Origin: DATAQC01 sp046263055
Lineage (GTDB): Bacteria; Actinomycetota; Acidimicrobiia; Acidimicrobiales; AC-14
Reading direction: 5' to 3'
Assembly: GCA_046263055.1 (NCBI GenBank)
Contig: JBHELO010000003.1
Span: 1-55,110, forward strand
Length of the DNA stretch: 55,110 nt
In this document: positions 16,610 through 24,960 of the stretch, one piece after another
Layout of the letters: each line of letters starts with the position of its first letter
Numbering within the stretch: position 1 is the first letter of the stretch
Program-made: the position numbers and the translations under genes
Notes under the pieces: model-generated
Seen by the model: the letters and a program-made list of their open reading frames with translations, nothing else
The model's database searches: none
What the model was told of the DNA's origin: nothing

Positions 16610-17464
16610 TCAGCCGGCCCCGCCGCGGCTGGCGGCGGCGCGGGCCATGGCCACGGACAGGGCGGCGGCCGACAGGGTGGCGACCAGGAAGCCACCGAGC
16701 AGCAACCACGTCATGGCGTTGGCGGCGTCGAAGTCGCCCGAGGCGCGGGCCGCGGCCAGCAGGATCAGCGCCAGCATCAGCACCTGAACCTCGAGCATGA
16801 TCCGCGCCGCCGTCCACCGGGGGTCGGTGAGGACCCCGAGCTGGGCGATCCCCAGCATGAAGATCGCCCCGAGGACCCGGGCGGTGAGCGGCGTGAGGGT
16901 CCACGGCCACACGTCGATGGCCCGACGGGGCAGCAGGAAGAGGAACAGGCCGGCGACCACCGCCAGCGCGCCGGTGAGGGCCATGCCCAGGCGGGCCATG
17001 GGTGGCAGCACCACGTCGTCCGGCCCGGTGAGCGTCCCTCGTCGGCGGTTCGCCCACCACACGCCCCAGACCAGGAACGGTGTCGTGAAATACAGCCCGG
17101 CCCACAACCAGAACGCCACGTGGCGATGGTTGAAGCGGTCCCAGTGCAGGATCGTGGCCACGCCCATGAGCGTGGCGAAGGTCCCCACCGCGACGAACCC
17201 GGCCTTCACGGTGTGCCACTCGGTGGCCCGGAAGGCACGGACGAAGAAGTAGGCGCCGCCCAGGTACACCGCGCCCAGGGTCATGGGGGTCATGGGCGGG
17301 GCGATCGTCCAGGCGAACAGCCGGTGGGTGTGGCGGGGGAAGCCGTAGAGCACCACGAAGGCCACCACCAGGAACGGCACGATGACGGCCGACAGCGTTC
17401 GGGTGGCGGGCAGCACCGCGTCGTCCTCGGCCTCCGACCGGCCCCTTCCGCGTACCTGTTCCAC
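16610..17464 (-). CDS. Polytopic membrane protein of unknown function
   Basis: 284 residues with about eight hydrophobic segments, for example LSAVIVPFLVVAFVVLYGF, MTLGAVYLGGAYFFVRAF and ALAVVAGLFLFLLP. A charged loop FNHRHVAFWLWAGLYF and an acidic N-terminus are visible. No transport or catalytic motif is recognised. GTG 17464 is the longest start; GTG 17416 is possible. It is the first gene of a leftward pair with the SRPBCC protein. Confidence 0.7.
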   Translation of the reverse strand: MEQVRGRGRSEAEDDAVLPATRTLSAVIVPFLVVAFVVLYGFPRHTHRLFAWTIAPPMTPMTLGAVYLGGAYFFVRAFRATEWHTVKAGFVAVGTFATLMGVATILHWDRFNHRHVAFWLWAGLYFTTPFLVWGVWWANRRRGTLTGPDDVVLPPMARLGMALTGALAVVAGLFLFLLPRRAIDVWPWTLTPLTARVLGAIFMLGIAQLGVLTDPRWTAARIMLEVQVLMLALILLAAARASGDFDAANAMTWLLLGGFLVATLSAAALSVAMARAAASRGGAG

Positions 17465-17732
17465 TCCTCAGCCCCCCGGCTCCCAACCAACCCGAGAGGC
17501 ACTCTTGCCTGCGCAGGCCCCGGTGTCGAGGGTCAACCGCCCGGAACCTCGCTCCGTCCGCCGGCGCCGGAGCTCGCACCGCCCCCGTCGTGCCACCGCC
17601 GGGCCCGTCTGCGCACTGTGATCAGCGGAACGCTTCAGCACCCGCTGTCGTCCGCCACACCGAGCGGCCTGGCCGGCACGACCGAGCCCCGGCGGCCACC
17701 GCTCGGGCGGACCCTCGCCGTCGGGAGGCGTC

Positions 17733-18040
17733 GTGAAGGTCCCCCAGGTCGGCCAGACGGTCGCGGCGATCAATCTCAAGATCGTGCAGACCGACGGCCC
17801 ACGGTCGACGGGACCAACGCCGCCGTCGCCGCCGCCAGTTGCACCGACTGCCAGACGGTAGCGATCGCCCTCGAGGGGAGTGCGCGTGGCCGGGAGCCCT
17901 TCGATCCCACCAACATCGCCCTCGCCGTCAACCCCGACTGCACCAACTGCGGAGGTTGGCAGCCGCCTACCGGGACGTCGTCCAGCACGACACCCGGTGC
18001 GCATCTCGGGCGCCGGCCGGGTCAGCCGGCGGCCGGGGCT
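17733..18040 (+). pseudogene. Decayed Cys-rich actinobacterial secreted-type protein
   Basis: Pieces of one protein lie in three frames: AINLKIVQTD, then TVDGTNAAVAAASCTDC followed by QTVAIALEG and DPTNIALAVNPDCTNC, then LAAAYRDVVQ, then VRISGAGR. The spacing of SCxxC-xTVAIA and NxAVAxNxxCxxC matches a Cys-pair repeat I recall from uncharacterised actinobacterial exported proteins. At least three frameshifts separate the blocks. No start or signal peptide is intact. The family is recalled, not searched. Confidence 0.5.
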
Positions 18041-19485
18041 CGGGCCACCAGCTCGCCGCAGGGGTGGGAGACGCTGGGCGACGTGACGGCGTCCACCGGC
18101 GCGGCCCGCCGCACCGTCAGCCACGCCACCAACCCGCCGCCGACCGACAGCGCCGCCGAGATCACCAGTGCCCGGCTGATGCCGTCGCGATAGCGCGGGT
18201 CGGACGGCGCCAGGCCGCCGAAGCTGGCGAGCAGGGGCAACAGGGCCACCGAGAGCAGGGTGCCGACCCGCGCCACCGCGTTGTTGATCCCCGACCCGAC
18301 GCCCACGTGCCGTTCGTCCACCGACGCCATGACCGCCGCCGTCAGGGGGGCCACCGTGAAGGCCAGGCCGAGGCCCAGGACGACCACACCGGGCAGGACA
18401 GCGGACAGGTAGTGGTCGCCCGGCCGCAGGCGGCTCAGCAGCGCCAGCCCGGCGGCTACGCCCATCGGGCCTCCCGTCATCGGGATCCGGGGCCCGATTC
18501 GCTGGCCCAGGCGGGCGGTGCGGGCCGACAGGACGAGCATGATCAGCGTGATGGGCAGCAGGGCCGAGCCGGCGGCCAGGGCCGAGTAGCGCAGCACCTG
18601 TTGGAGCTCGATGGCCAGCAGGAACAGCGCCCCGCCGAAGGCGGCGTACACCGCCAGGGTGGTGGCGTTGGCCCCGCTGAACTGCCGGGACCGGAAGACG
18701 CCGAGGGGAACCAGGGGCTGGCGCCGTCCCCGCTCGACCACCGGGAAGGCTCCCAGGGCCAGGGCGCCGACCACCCCGGTGGCCACCACCGCGGCCGACG
18801 CCCCGTGGGCCGACCACTGGATGAGGGCGAACACCACCCCGCCCAAGCCGGCGGTGGCGGTGACCGCCCCCGGTAGGTCGGGCCGGTGGACGGCCTCGGG
18901 GTCGCGACTCTCGGGCACGTGGCGCAAGGTGACGGCCACCGCCACCGCCGCCAGCGGCACGTTGATGAGGAACACCAGTCGCCAGGACACCGCGTCCACC
19001 AGCCAGCCGCCGAGGAACGGCCCGACGGCGGTGGCCACCCCGGCAAGGCCCGACCACGCCCCCACCGCGGTGCCGCGGTCGTCGGGGTGGAAGGCGGCCG
19101 ACAACAGGGCCAGGCTTCCCGGCACGAGCAAGGCCCCGCCCACGCCCTGCACGGCCCGGGCCGCCACCAGGGCGCCCATCGACGGCGCCAGGCCGCACAC
19201 CGCCGACGCCGCGGTGAACGCCACCAGCCCGGTGACGAACAGGCGCCGGCGGCCGTACAGGTCCCCGAGGGACCCTCCGAGGAGCAGGAGCGAGCCCAGG
19301 GTCAGCAGGTAGCCGTCCACCGTCCACTGCTGGCCCGACAGGCCGCCGTGGAGGTCCCGGGCGATGGCGGGCAGGGCGACGTTGACCACCGTGGAGTCGA
19401 GGAAGGCGATGCCCGAGCCGAGCACGGCGGCGGCGATGACCCACCGGCCGGCGGGCGTGCCGTAGCGGACGTGGGTGTCGGGCAC
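18022..19485 (-). CDS. MFS multidrug-type exporter (DHA2, 14-TM)
   Basis: Proton-coupled efflux permease of the EmrB/QacA type. It has GIAFLDSTVVNVALPAIARD (motif D1 region), GDLYGRRRLFV (motif A), ARAVQGVGGALLVPGSLAL (motif C region) and about 14 hydrophobic segments over 487 residues. GTG 19485 is preferred: it lies five bases after the stop of the upstream TPR gene, while the ORF's earlier start would overlap it. Substrate is unknown. It is probably co-transcribed with the TPR gene. Confidence 0.9.
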   Translation of the reverse strand: MPDTHVRYGTPAGRWVIAAAVLGSGIAFLDSTVVNVALPAIARDLHGGLSGQQWTVDGYLLTLGSLLLLGGSLGDLYGRRRLFVTGLVAFTAASAVCGLAPSMGALVAARAVQGVGGALLVPGSLALLSAAFHPDDRGTAVGAWSGLAGVATAVGPFLGGWLVDAVSWRLVFLINVPLAAVAVAVTLRHVPESRDPEAVHRPDLPGAVTATAGLGGVVFALIQWSAHGASAAVVATGVVGALALGAFPVVERGRRQPLVPLGVFRSRQFSGANATTLAVYAAFGGALFLLAIELQQVLRYSALAAGSALLPITLIMLVLSARTARLGQRIGPRIPMTGGPMGVAAGLALLSRLRPGDHYLSAVLPGVVVLGLGLAFTVAPLTAAVMASVDERHVGVGSGINNAVARVGTLLSVALLPLLASFGGLAPSDPRYRDGISRALVISAALSVGGGLVAWLTVRRAAPVDAVTSPSVSHPCGELVARAPAAG

Positions 19486-19490
19486 CCCGG

Positions 19491-21509
19491 CTAGCGGCCC
19501 GGCCTGGTGGCCCACGCCGCCGGCCCCTCGGGCTCGTAGGAGCAGAAGGTGCCGGTGTGCACGGTGTGGCGCAGGTGGCGGCCGAGGGCCGGCGACGCCG
19601 CCTCCACGGCGTCGAGGCTGAGGCGGATCCGGGTGGCGACGATCCGCCGGGCCCGCTCCACCGGGTCGTCCTCCGGCTGGGAGTGGCGGGGCCCGTTCGC
19701 GCCACCGTCGGGCCGCTCGTCGGCCCCCTCGTCACCGCCGTGGTTGCCCCCGCCCGCCTCGCCGCCGCCGCCCTCGGTCCGGCTACCCCCGCCGTCGCCG
19801 CCGTCGCCGCCCTCGGTCCGGGTACCGCCGCCGGCGGTACCGGTCCGGCGATCCCCGCCGGGCGCGTCCGGGAGGCGACTTCCTGCCGGGTCGCCGCCCG
19901 GGGAGTCGCCGCTGCCCCCGGCCGCCGCTGGCCCCGGGGCCCGCAACTCGGCGGCCAGCAGGTCGCGCTCGGCCCGAGCCAGCGACGAGCGCACGGGGTC
20001 GTCACTCACCTCGGCCTCTGCCAGCTCGCGGTCCAACTCGTCCAGGCGGGCCGCATACTCGGCCCGCTCGCCGGTGCCGAGCAGGCGCCCGGTGGTGGGC
20101 GGCCCGTCGGGCGGCAGGATCCGCGTCGGCCGCTGGGAGCGGTGGGCGGTACCCACACCGGTGGCCCCGGGGCCGGCGAGCAGTTCCAGCACGTGGAAGC
20201 TGCGGCTGGGGTTGGCCACGAGGAGCGCCAAGTCGTGCATGCCGGTGCTGTCGGGAAGGCGGGCGTTCCGGCCGCCGTAGGAGACCACCCACTCGTGGCC
20301 CTCCTGGCGGAAGGCGTTGGCCCGGGCGTCCCGCTCGACGGCCGGTGGCTCGAAGGACCGGGCCAGCACCCCCCGGGCGTCGTCGGCCAGCCGGTCCACG
20401 CCCAACCGCCGGTAGATGGCCTCCGCCTCGGCCAGCACGTCGAGGGCCCGGTCCCAATCGGTGCCCCGGTCACGGACCCGCAGCAGGGCCGACCACTGGC
20501 GGGCGGTGTGGGCGACGAGCAGCGGCGCCCCGGCCCGGCGGTTGGCGTCCAGGGCCGCTGCGAAATGGGCGTCGGCCACGTCCTGGCGGCCCAGGGCGGC
20601 GGCCAGGAGGGCCAGCGGTCGGGCCACCGACCCATGGCAGGCGGCGGCCTCGGGGTCGACGGCGAGCCGGCCGGCGTGGGGCAGCAGCAGGTCGTAGAGC
20701 ACCACCGCCTCGGCCTGGCGGCCCAGCAGGGCGGCCAGCTCGCCCAGGTGGCAGAGGGTGGCCAGCCAGCCAGCCTGGTGGCCGTCGCCGACCGCGGCGA
20801 AGCGGTCGGGCGCCAGGCGGGCCAGCTCGGCGGCGGATTCGCCGTCGCGCCCCAGCCGGCCCAGCAGGGCGGCCAGCGCCGTCCGGGCCGCCGGGTCGGA
20901 AGGGTGGCGTTCGACCAGAGCCCGCACCGGGGCCTCCAGCTCCAGCAGCCGGTCCTGGGCCGTGCGCAGGGCGGCGAACTGCAGGCCGGCGGCCAGGTCC
21001 GCCGCCGCCTGGTCAGCCGTCGCGCCGTCCGCCGCCACCGCCTCGGGCGCCCACCCGGCGCCGGCGGCCGCCGCGACATCGGCGTGGCGGGCCTGGCACT
21101 CGTCGAAGCGGCCCTGAAGGAGGGCCCGCATGGCGCGCCACAGGGGGACCGGCCACCAACCGGGGGCGGCCACCGCCACTGCCTCGATCTGGGCGTCGGC
21201 CGAAGCCAGGTCGCCCCCCTCCATGGCGGCGACCATCGCCAGCCGCCGGGCGGCCCGCTCCACCGCCTGGTCACCTCCTGCCCGGGCCAGGCGGGCCGCC
21301 TCGGCGGCGTCCTCCCGACGCTCCTCCACCGACCCCGGCCCGCCGAAGGCCAGGCACCTGCGCACCAGCACGGCCGCCAACCCTGCGGCGTCACCGCGCT
21401 GGCGGGCCTCGGTGACGGCCCGGCTGGCGGCCTCACGCTCGTCCCGGCGGTCGCCCGTGGCGGCCGGGGAGGAGAGCGGTCGCCCGGAGGGGGTGGCTGG
21501 GGCCTGAAC
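19491..21509 (-). CDS. TPR-rich protein with C-terminal winged-type module
   Basis: Long helical protein with repeated Ala-rich TPR-like helices (about residues 30-380). A segment GHEWVVSYGGRNARLPDST, DLALLVANPSRSFHVLELL follows. It resembles the module found after TPR regions in actinobacterial cyclase/AAA-type regulators. A low-complexity Gly/Asp/Glu stretch with repeats of GGGTRTEGGDGG type comes next, and the end is a helix RIRLSLDAVEAASPALGRHL. No ATPase or cyclase domain is present. The start is unresolved: TACCGT (21521-21516) is a good -10, but the codon six bases on is GTT (21509). TTG 21617 and GTG 21371 are the other options. Confidence 0.65.
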   Translation of the reverse strand, partial: VQAPATPSGRPLSSPAATGDRRDEREAASRAVTEARQRGDAAGLAAVLVRRCLAFGGPGSVEERREDAAEAARLARAGGDQAVERAARRLAMVAAMEGGDLASADAQIEAVAVAAPGWWPVPLWRAMRALLQGRFDECQARHADVAAAAGAGWAPEAVAADGATADQAAADLAAGLQFAALRTAQDRLLELEAPVRALVERHPSDPAARTALAALLGRLGRDGESAAELARLAPDRFAAVGDGHQAGWLATLCHLGELAALLGRQAEAVVLYDLLLPHAGRLAVDPEAAACHGSVARPLALLAAALGRQDVADAHFAAALDANRRAGAPLLVAHTARQWSALLRVRDRGTDWDRALDVLAEAEAIYRRLGVDRLADDARGVLARSFEPPAVERDARANAFRQEGHEWVVSYGGRNARLPDSTGMHDLALLVANPSRSFHVLELLAGPGATGVGTAHRSQRPTRILPPDGPPTTGRLLGTGERAEYAARLDELDRELAEAEVSDDPVRSSLARAERDLLAAELRAPGPAAAGGSGDSPGGDPAGSRLPDAPGGDRRTGTAGGGTRTEGGDGGDGGGSRTEGGGGEAGGGNHGGDEGADERPDGGANGPRHSQPEDDPVERARRIVATRIRLSLDAVEAASPALGRHLRHTVHTGTFCSYEPEGPAAWATRPGR

Positions 21510-21573
21510 CTGGCCACGGTACCGCTGGCGGCGGCCGGCGGCGGCCGGCGGGTGCAATTCCTGACCTGGCAGG

Positions 21574-21579
21574 TAGGGT
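21574..21579 (+). promoter_or_regulatory. -10 hexamer TAGGGT
   Basis: TAGGGT on the plus strand lies 37 bp upstream of ATG 21617, which has its own AAGGAGG. A transcript with a short leader is implied for the small rightward ORF. Confidence 0.4.
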
Positions 21580-21616
21580 TTCGCGGCCCAACCCCAAGCA
21601 GGTAAGGAGGCCGACA

Positions 21617-21781
21617 ATGCCGGTAATCGACGAGCTGGTAGGAGCCAACGAGGAGTACGCCGAGCTCATCGACAAAGGGGCCGTGCCGCCTGGATTCGGT
21701 GGTCGGCCCCGGCGAGTAGGAGGCCCGGCTCAGGCGGTGGCCGCCACCTCGGAGGAGACGGCCGCCACCAGATCGGCGTAG
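21617..21781 (+). pseudogene. Small ORF resembling the start of a beta-carbonic anhydrase
   Basis: ATG 21617 has an excellent ribosome binding site (AAGGAGG, six bases upstream). The first 22 residues, MPVIDELVGANEEYAELIDK, resemble the N-terminal helix of beta-class carbonic anhydrases (V-DELL--N--YA--FDKG-LP). After GAVPPGFGG the similarity stops and the frame runs antisense into the acyl carrier protein gene. No zinc-ligand motif (C-x-D-x-R) is present, so it would be a truncated 5' remnant. A genuine small peptide is an alternative. Confidence 0.4.
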
Positions 21782-21981
21782 GTCCGCAGGTCCCCCACCC
21801 GGTCCTCGCGGAGGGCGATGTCGAACTCGTCCTCCAGCACCATGAGCAGCTCGACGGCGGTGAGCGAGTCCACGCACAGGTCCTCGCCCAGGCGGGTCTC
21901 GGGCGAGAGCCGGCTGGCGTCCACGTCGAGGTGGGCGGCGATCACCCGCCGGATCCGGTCCTCAACCTCGGGCGTCGGCAT
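21730..21981 (-). CDS. Acyl carrier protein
   Basis: 83 residues with the phosphopantetheine attachment Ser in LCVDSLTAVELLMVLEDEF, inside the usual four-helix pattern. It should carry acyl or aminoacyl groups as thioesters after activation by a phosphopantetheinyl transferase. ATG 21981 follows GGAGAGG by a few bases. Its start overlaps the end of the adenylate-forming enzyme gene by 20 nt, so the ligase probably loads this carrier. It is likely part of a small lipid or natural-product route, not the core fatty-acid ACP, because no fab genes are nearby. Confidence 0.92.
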   Translation of the reverse strand: MPTPEVEDRIRRVIAAHLDVDASRLSPETRLGEDLCVDSLTAVELLMVLEDEFDIALREDRVGDLRTYADLVAAVSSEVAATA

Positions 21982-23536
21982 CCTCGCCTCTCCTGGTGCT
22001 CAGCTCCGCGAGCAGTGCCTGCCGAAGGGCGGTCTTGTCGACCTTCCCTGTGCGGTTCCTGGGGATCGTACCCACCACCCGGACGAACCGGGGCACGGCG
22101 TAGTCGGCCATGCGGGCCGCCACCCACTGCTGGACGTCGCCCGGCTCCACCTCGCGCCCGGCGGCGGGGACCACGTAGGCCGCCACCGACTCGTAGGCCA
22201 GGCGGTCGGGCACGCCGAAGACCGCCGCCTCGGCCACGTCGGGATGGCTGACGAGCAGGTACTCGAGCTCGACCGAGTACACCTTGAACCCGCCCCGCAT
22301 GATCATGTCCTTCTTGCGGTCGAGGATGAAGACGTAGCCCTCTTCGTCCATGCGGGCGACGTCGCCGGTGTGGAGCCAGCCGTCGGTGATGGCGGCGGCG
22401 GTGGCCTCTGGATCGGCGAAGTAGCCGGCAGTGACCATGGGGCCCTTGAGCCACAGCTCCCCGGCCTGGCCGGCGGGGACGTCGACGCCGTCGTCGCCCA
22501 CCACGCGGGCCTCGGCGCACGGCACCGGGCGGCCGACGGAGCCGGGCTTGCGACGGAACTCGGCGTCGAGCAGCACGGTGGCGGGGGAGTGGGTCTCGGT
22601 GAGACCGTAGGCGTCGAAGAGCCGGAGCTGGGGCATGCGCGCCCGCAGGGCGGCGACGGTGGAGATGGGGACGGGGGAGCCACCGAAGGCCCCGACCTCC
22701 ACGTGGGCCAGGTCGGGCCAGCGGAACTCGGGCACCCGCAGCAGCAGCGGCCACAGGGACGGGACGACCATCAGGTAGGTGATACGGCGCTCGGCCATCA
22801 GGCGGACGAAGTCGCGGGGCTGCACGTCGGGGATGGGCACCGACGTGCCCCCCACCAGCATCATGGGCGTGACCTGGGCGACGTGGCCGGTGATGTAGAA
22901 CAGCGGGAACACGATTGCCGTCCGGTCCTCGGCGGTCAGGGCCAGGATGCGGACGTAGGCGATGGCCGAGTGCATCGTGCACCGGTGCACGAGCTGGCTG
23001 GCCTTGGGGCGCCCGGTGGTGCCCGAGGTGTAGATCACGCCGTACACGTCGTCCTCGGACGGGAAGGGGACGGCCGGCCCCTGCCAGGGCCGGCGGCGCC
23101 CGGTGAGGTGGTCGCCCAGGGGACGCGCCCGGTCGGGAGCCAGGCCGGCCTGGGCCGCCGCCTCCCGCACGCCCTCCAGGTAGTCGGGGTGGGCCAGGGC
23201 CAGGCGGGCCCCCGAATGGGCCAGCATCCACGCCCACTGGGGCGGCCGCAGGCGGGTGGACAGGCCCACGAACACCAGCCCGGCCCGGGCGCAGGCCCAG
23301 ATGGCCACCACGACGTCGAGGCCGTTGTCCAGGCAGACGGCCAGGCGGTCACCCCGCACCATGCCCTCGGCGGCCAGGCGCTCGGTGGCCCCCTCCACCA
23401 GCTCGGCCAGCTCGGCGTAGGTCACGGCGCCGTCGCCGGCCGCCGCCTCCAGCGCCACCCGGTCGCCGAACTCCCGGACCGCCCGGTCGAGGGCCTCCAC
23501 GATCGTGCGCACCCGGCCCGGGTAGCAGCGCACCAT
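21962..23536 (-). CDS. Adenylate-forming acyl-CoA/acyl-ACP ligase
   Basis: ANL-superfamily enzyme that adenylates a carboxylate and transfers it to CoA or a carrier. The A3 motif is YTSGTTGRPKAS, A5 is AYGLTETHSP, A7 is WLHTGDVARMDEEGY, A8 is DRKKDMIMRGGFKVY, and the catalytic Lys motif is PRNRTGKVDK. Length is 524 residues from ATG 23536. The residues further upstream in the frame run into the arsR gene. The 20-nt overlap with the ACP gene suggests a ligase-carrier pair. Substrate cannot be read from the sequence. Confidence 0.92.
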   Translation of the reverse strand: MVRCYPGRVRTIVEALDRAVREFGDRVALEAAAGDGAVTYAELAELVEGATERLAAEGMVRGDRLAVCLDNGLDVVVAIWACARAGLVFVGLSTRLRPPQWAWMLAHSGARLALAHPDYLEGVREAAAQAGLAPDRARPLGDHLTGRRRPWQGPAVPFPSEDDVYGVIYTSGTTGRPKASQLVHRCTMHSAIAYVRILALTAEDRTAIVFPLFYITGHVAQVTPMMLVGGTSVPIPDVQPRDFVRLMAERRITYLMVVPSLWPLLLRVPEFRWPDLAHVEVGAFGGSPVPISTVAALRARMPQLRLFDAYGLTETHSPATVLLDAEFRRKPGSVGRPVPCAEARVVGDDGVDVPAGQAGELWLKGPMVTAGYFADPEATAAAITDGWLHTGDVARMDEEGYVFILDRKKDMIMRGGFKVYSVELEYLLVSHPDVAEAAVFGVPDRLAYESVAAYVVPAAGREVEPGDVQQWVAARMADYAVPRFVRVVGTIPRNRTGKVDKTALRQALLAELSTRRGEDADARG

Positions 23537-23622
23537 CGTGCCCAGCCACGGCTCCAGGACGAGGCCGTCGGCGGTTGGGCCGGCGGGGGCGCCTTCGGGT
23601 GCGCCGGGAGCGGCGCCCGGGC

Positions 23623-23964
23623 TCAACAGGGGTCGTCGACGGAGGGCGGGAGGTTCTCCACCGCCGCGCCGGTGGCCCCGGCCAGCCTGCCGAGGCGCTG
23701 GTGCAGCTCCTTCACCCGCTCCCGGTTGGCGGCGTAGCAGATGAAGTGGCCCTTGCGCCGGCGGGTGACCAGGCCGGCATCGGCCAGCACCGACAGGTGG
23801 TGGCTGGCGAGGGACGGCTCCATGCCCACGGCCTGGGCCAGGAACCCGGCGCTGCGGGCACCCCGGCGGAGGTGGCGCAGGACGAGCAGCCGGTGAGGCT
23901 CGGCGAGCACGCTGAGCTCCCCCGAGAGGCGTTCGGCCTCGGAACGGGTGAGTGCGGTGACCAC
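23623..23964 (-). CDS. ArsR-family winged-helix regulator
   Basis: 113 residues: SVLAEPHRLLVLRHLRRG, then the recognition region MEPSLASHHLSVLADAGLV and the wing RRKGHFICYAAN. A short helical tail follows. No CxC or CxxC metal site is seen in the DNA-binding helix, so the sensed ligand is probably not a soft metal. GTG 23964 is fixed by the TACAGT -10 box six bases upstream. It is upstream of the ligase-ACP pair and divergent from the liv operon, so it may control either. Confidence 0.88.
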   Translation of the reverse strand: MVTALTRSEAERLSGELSVLAEPHRLLVLRHLRRGARSAGFLAQAVGMEPSLASHHLSVLADAGLVTRRRKGHFICYAANRERVKELHQRLGRLAGATGAAVENLPPSVDDPC

Positions 23965-23970
23965 CGGACC

Positions 23971-24027
23971 ACTGTACCGGACGCTTCCCGACGAGGGCCG
24001 GAAGTTCAACCGCACCTGAGATATCCT
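23971..24027. promoter_or_regulatory. Divergent -10 elements between arsR-type gene and livH
   Basis: Minus strand: TACAGT at 23976-23971, six bases before GTG 23964. Plus strand: TATCCT at 24022-24027, ten bases before ATG 24038. Neither start has a Shine-Dalgarno sequence. The 73-bp intergenic region therefore holds both promoters and any ArsR operator. Confidence 0.6.
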
Positions 24028-24037
24028 CGCCCGGCCC

Positions 24038-24928
24038 ATGGAGCTGTTCCTGACCGTCTGCGTGGCCAGCCTGACCCTCGGCCTGCTCTACGCCCTGTTC
24101 GCCACCGGCCTGGGCCTCGTGCTGCGGGCCTCGGGCGACCTCAACCTGGCCCATGGCGACTCCCTCATGCTGGCCACCTACGTGGCCGTCGGCACGCTTC
24201 ACCTGTCCGGCTCCCGGGCGCTGGCGGTGGGCGCCGACGTGGCCGTGGGCGCAGCCATCGGCGTGGTGGCCTACCTGGCGGTGTACGCCCCGGTGGCGGG
24301 GCGGAGGCGGGCGGGGGTGGCCGGCCTCGGCTTCCTGCCCGCCCTGGGCGTGGCCCTCATCGTGCGCAACCTGGCCGTGCGGGTGAACCCTCGGGGCAGC
24401 CAACCCCTCCCGTCGCTGTTCGCCGGCGGGCGGGTCAACCTGTTCGGCGGCTACCGGCTCCCCCCGGCCGGGTTGTGGGTGCTGGCCGCCGGCGTGGCTG
24501 TGCCCGTCGCCCTGGCCGTGCTGCTGCGCCGGGGCCGCACCGGCCGGCGCATGCGGGCGGTGGCCGACGAGCCCACCCTGGCCCGCCTGGCCGGCCTGCC
24601 CGTCACCCGCACCCTGGCCGCCACCTACGCGGTGGCCGGCGCGGTGGGCGGCCTGGCCGGCGCCCTGTTCGCCTCGTTCTTCGGCCTGGTCTTCATCTCC
24701 CTCGGCTGGCAGGCCACCCTGAAGGGGTTCGTGGCCGCCGTGCTTGGCGGCCTCGGGTGGGTGCGGGGGGCCCTGCTCGGCGGCCTGGCCCTTGGCGTGG
24801 TGGAGAGCTTCGTCTCCGGCTACCTGTCCACCCGCTTCCGCGACGTGGTCACCTTCCTGCTACTCATCGGCGTGCTGCTCCTCGCCCCCGAGGGCGTCAT
24901 GGCCAGCCGCCGGCTGCGCACCGTCTGA
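24038..24928 (+). CDS. livH: Branched-chain amino-acid-type ABC permease LivH
   Basis: Inner-membrane subunit of a LIV-type importer. It is 296 residues with about eight hydrophobic segments, including the LivH start FATGLGLVLRASGDLNLAHGD. The cytoplasmic loop TGRRMRAVADEPTLARLAGLP, which contacts the ATPase, is followed by GLAGALFASFFGLVFISLGW. It is the first gene of livH-K-M-G-F. ATG 24038 follows TATCCT. LIV-type systems may carry amino acids, amides or urea, so the substrate is not certain. Confidence 0.9.
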   Translation: MELFLTVCVASLTLGLLYALFATGLGLVLRASGDLNLAHGDSLMLATYVAVGTLHLSGSRALAVGADVAVGAAIGVVAYLAVYAPVAGRRRAGVAGLGFLPALGVALIVRNLAVRVNPRGSQPLPSLFAGGRVNLFGGYRLPPAGLWVLAAGVAVPVALAVLLRRGRTGRRMRAVADEPTLARLAGLPVTRTLAATYAVAGAVGGLAGALFASFFGLVFISLGWQATLKGFVAAVLGGLGWVRGALLGGLALGVVESFVSGYLSTRFRDVVTFLLLIGVLLLAPEGVMASRRLRTV

Positions 24929-24960
24929 CCGATGCCCTTCCCCGACTGGAGGACCCGACC

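Noticed and set aside
17468..20005. 845-residue minus-strand open frame
   Set aside because: It runs through the MFS gene and the end of the TPR gene in another frame, is Arg/Pro/Gly-rich, and has no domains; it is a high-GC shadow.
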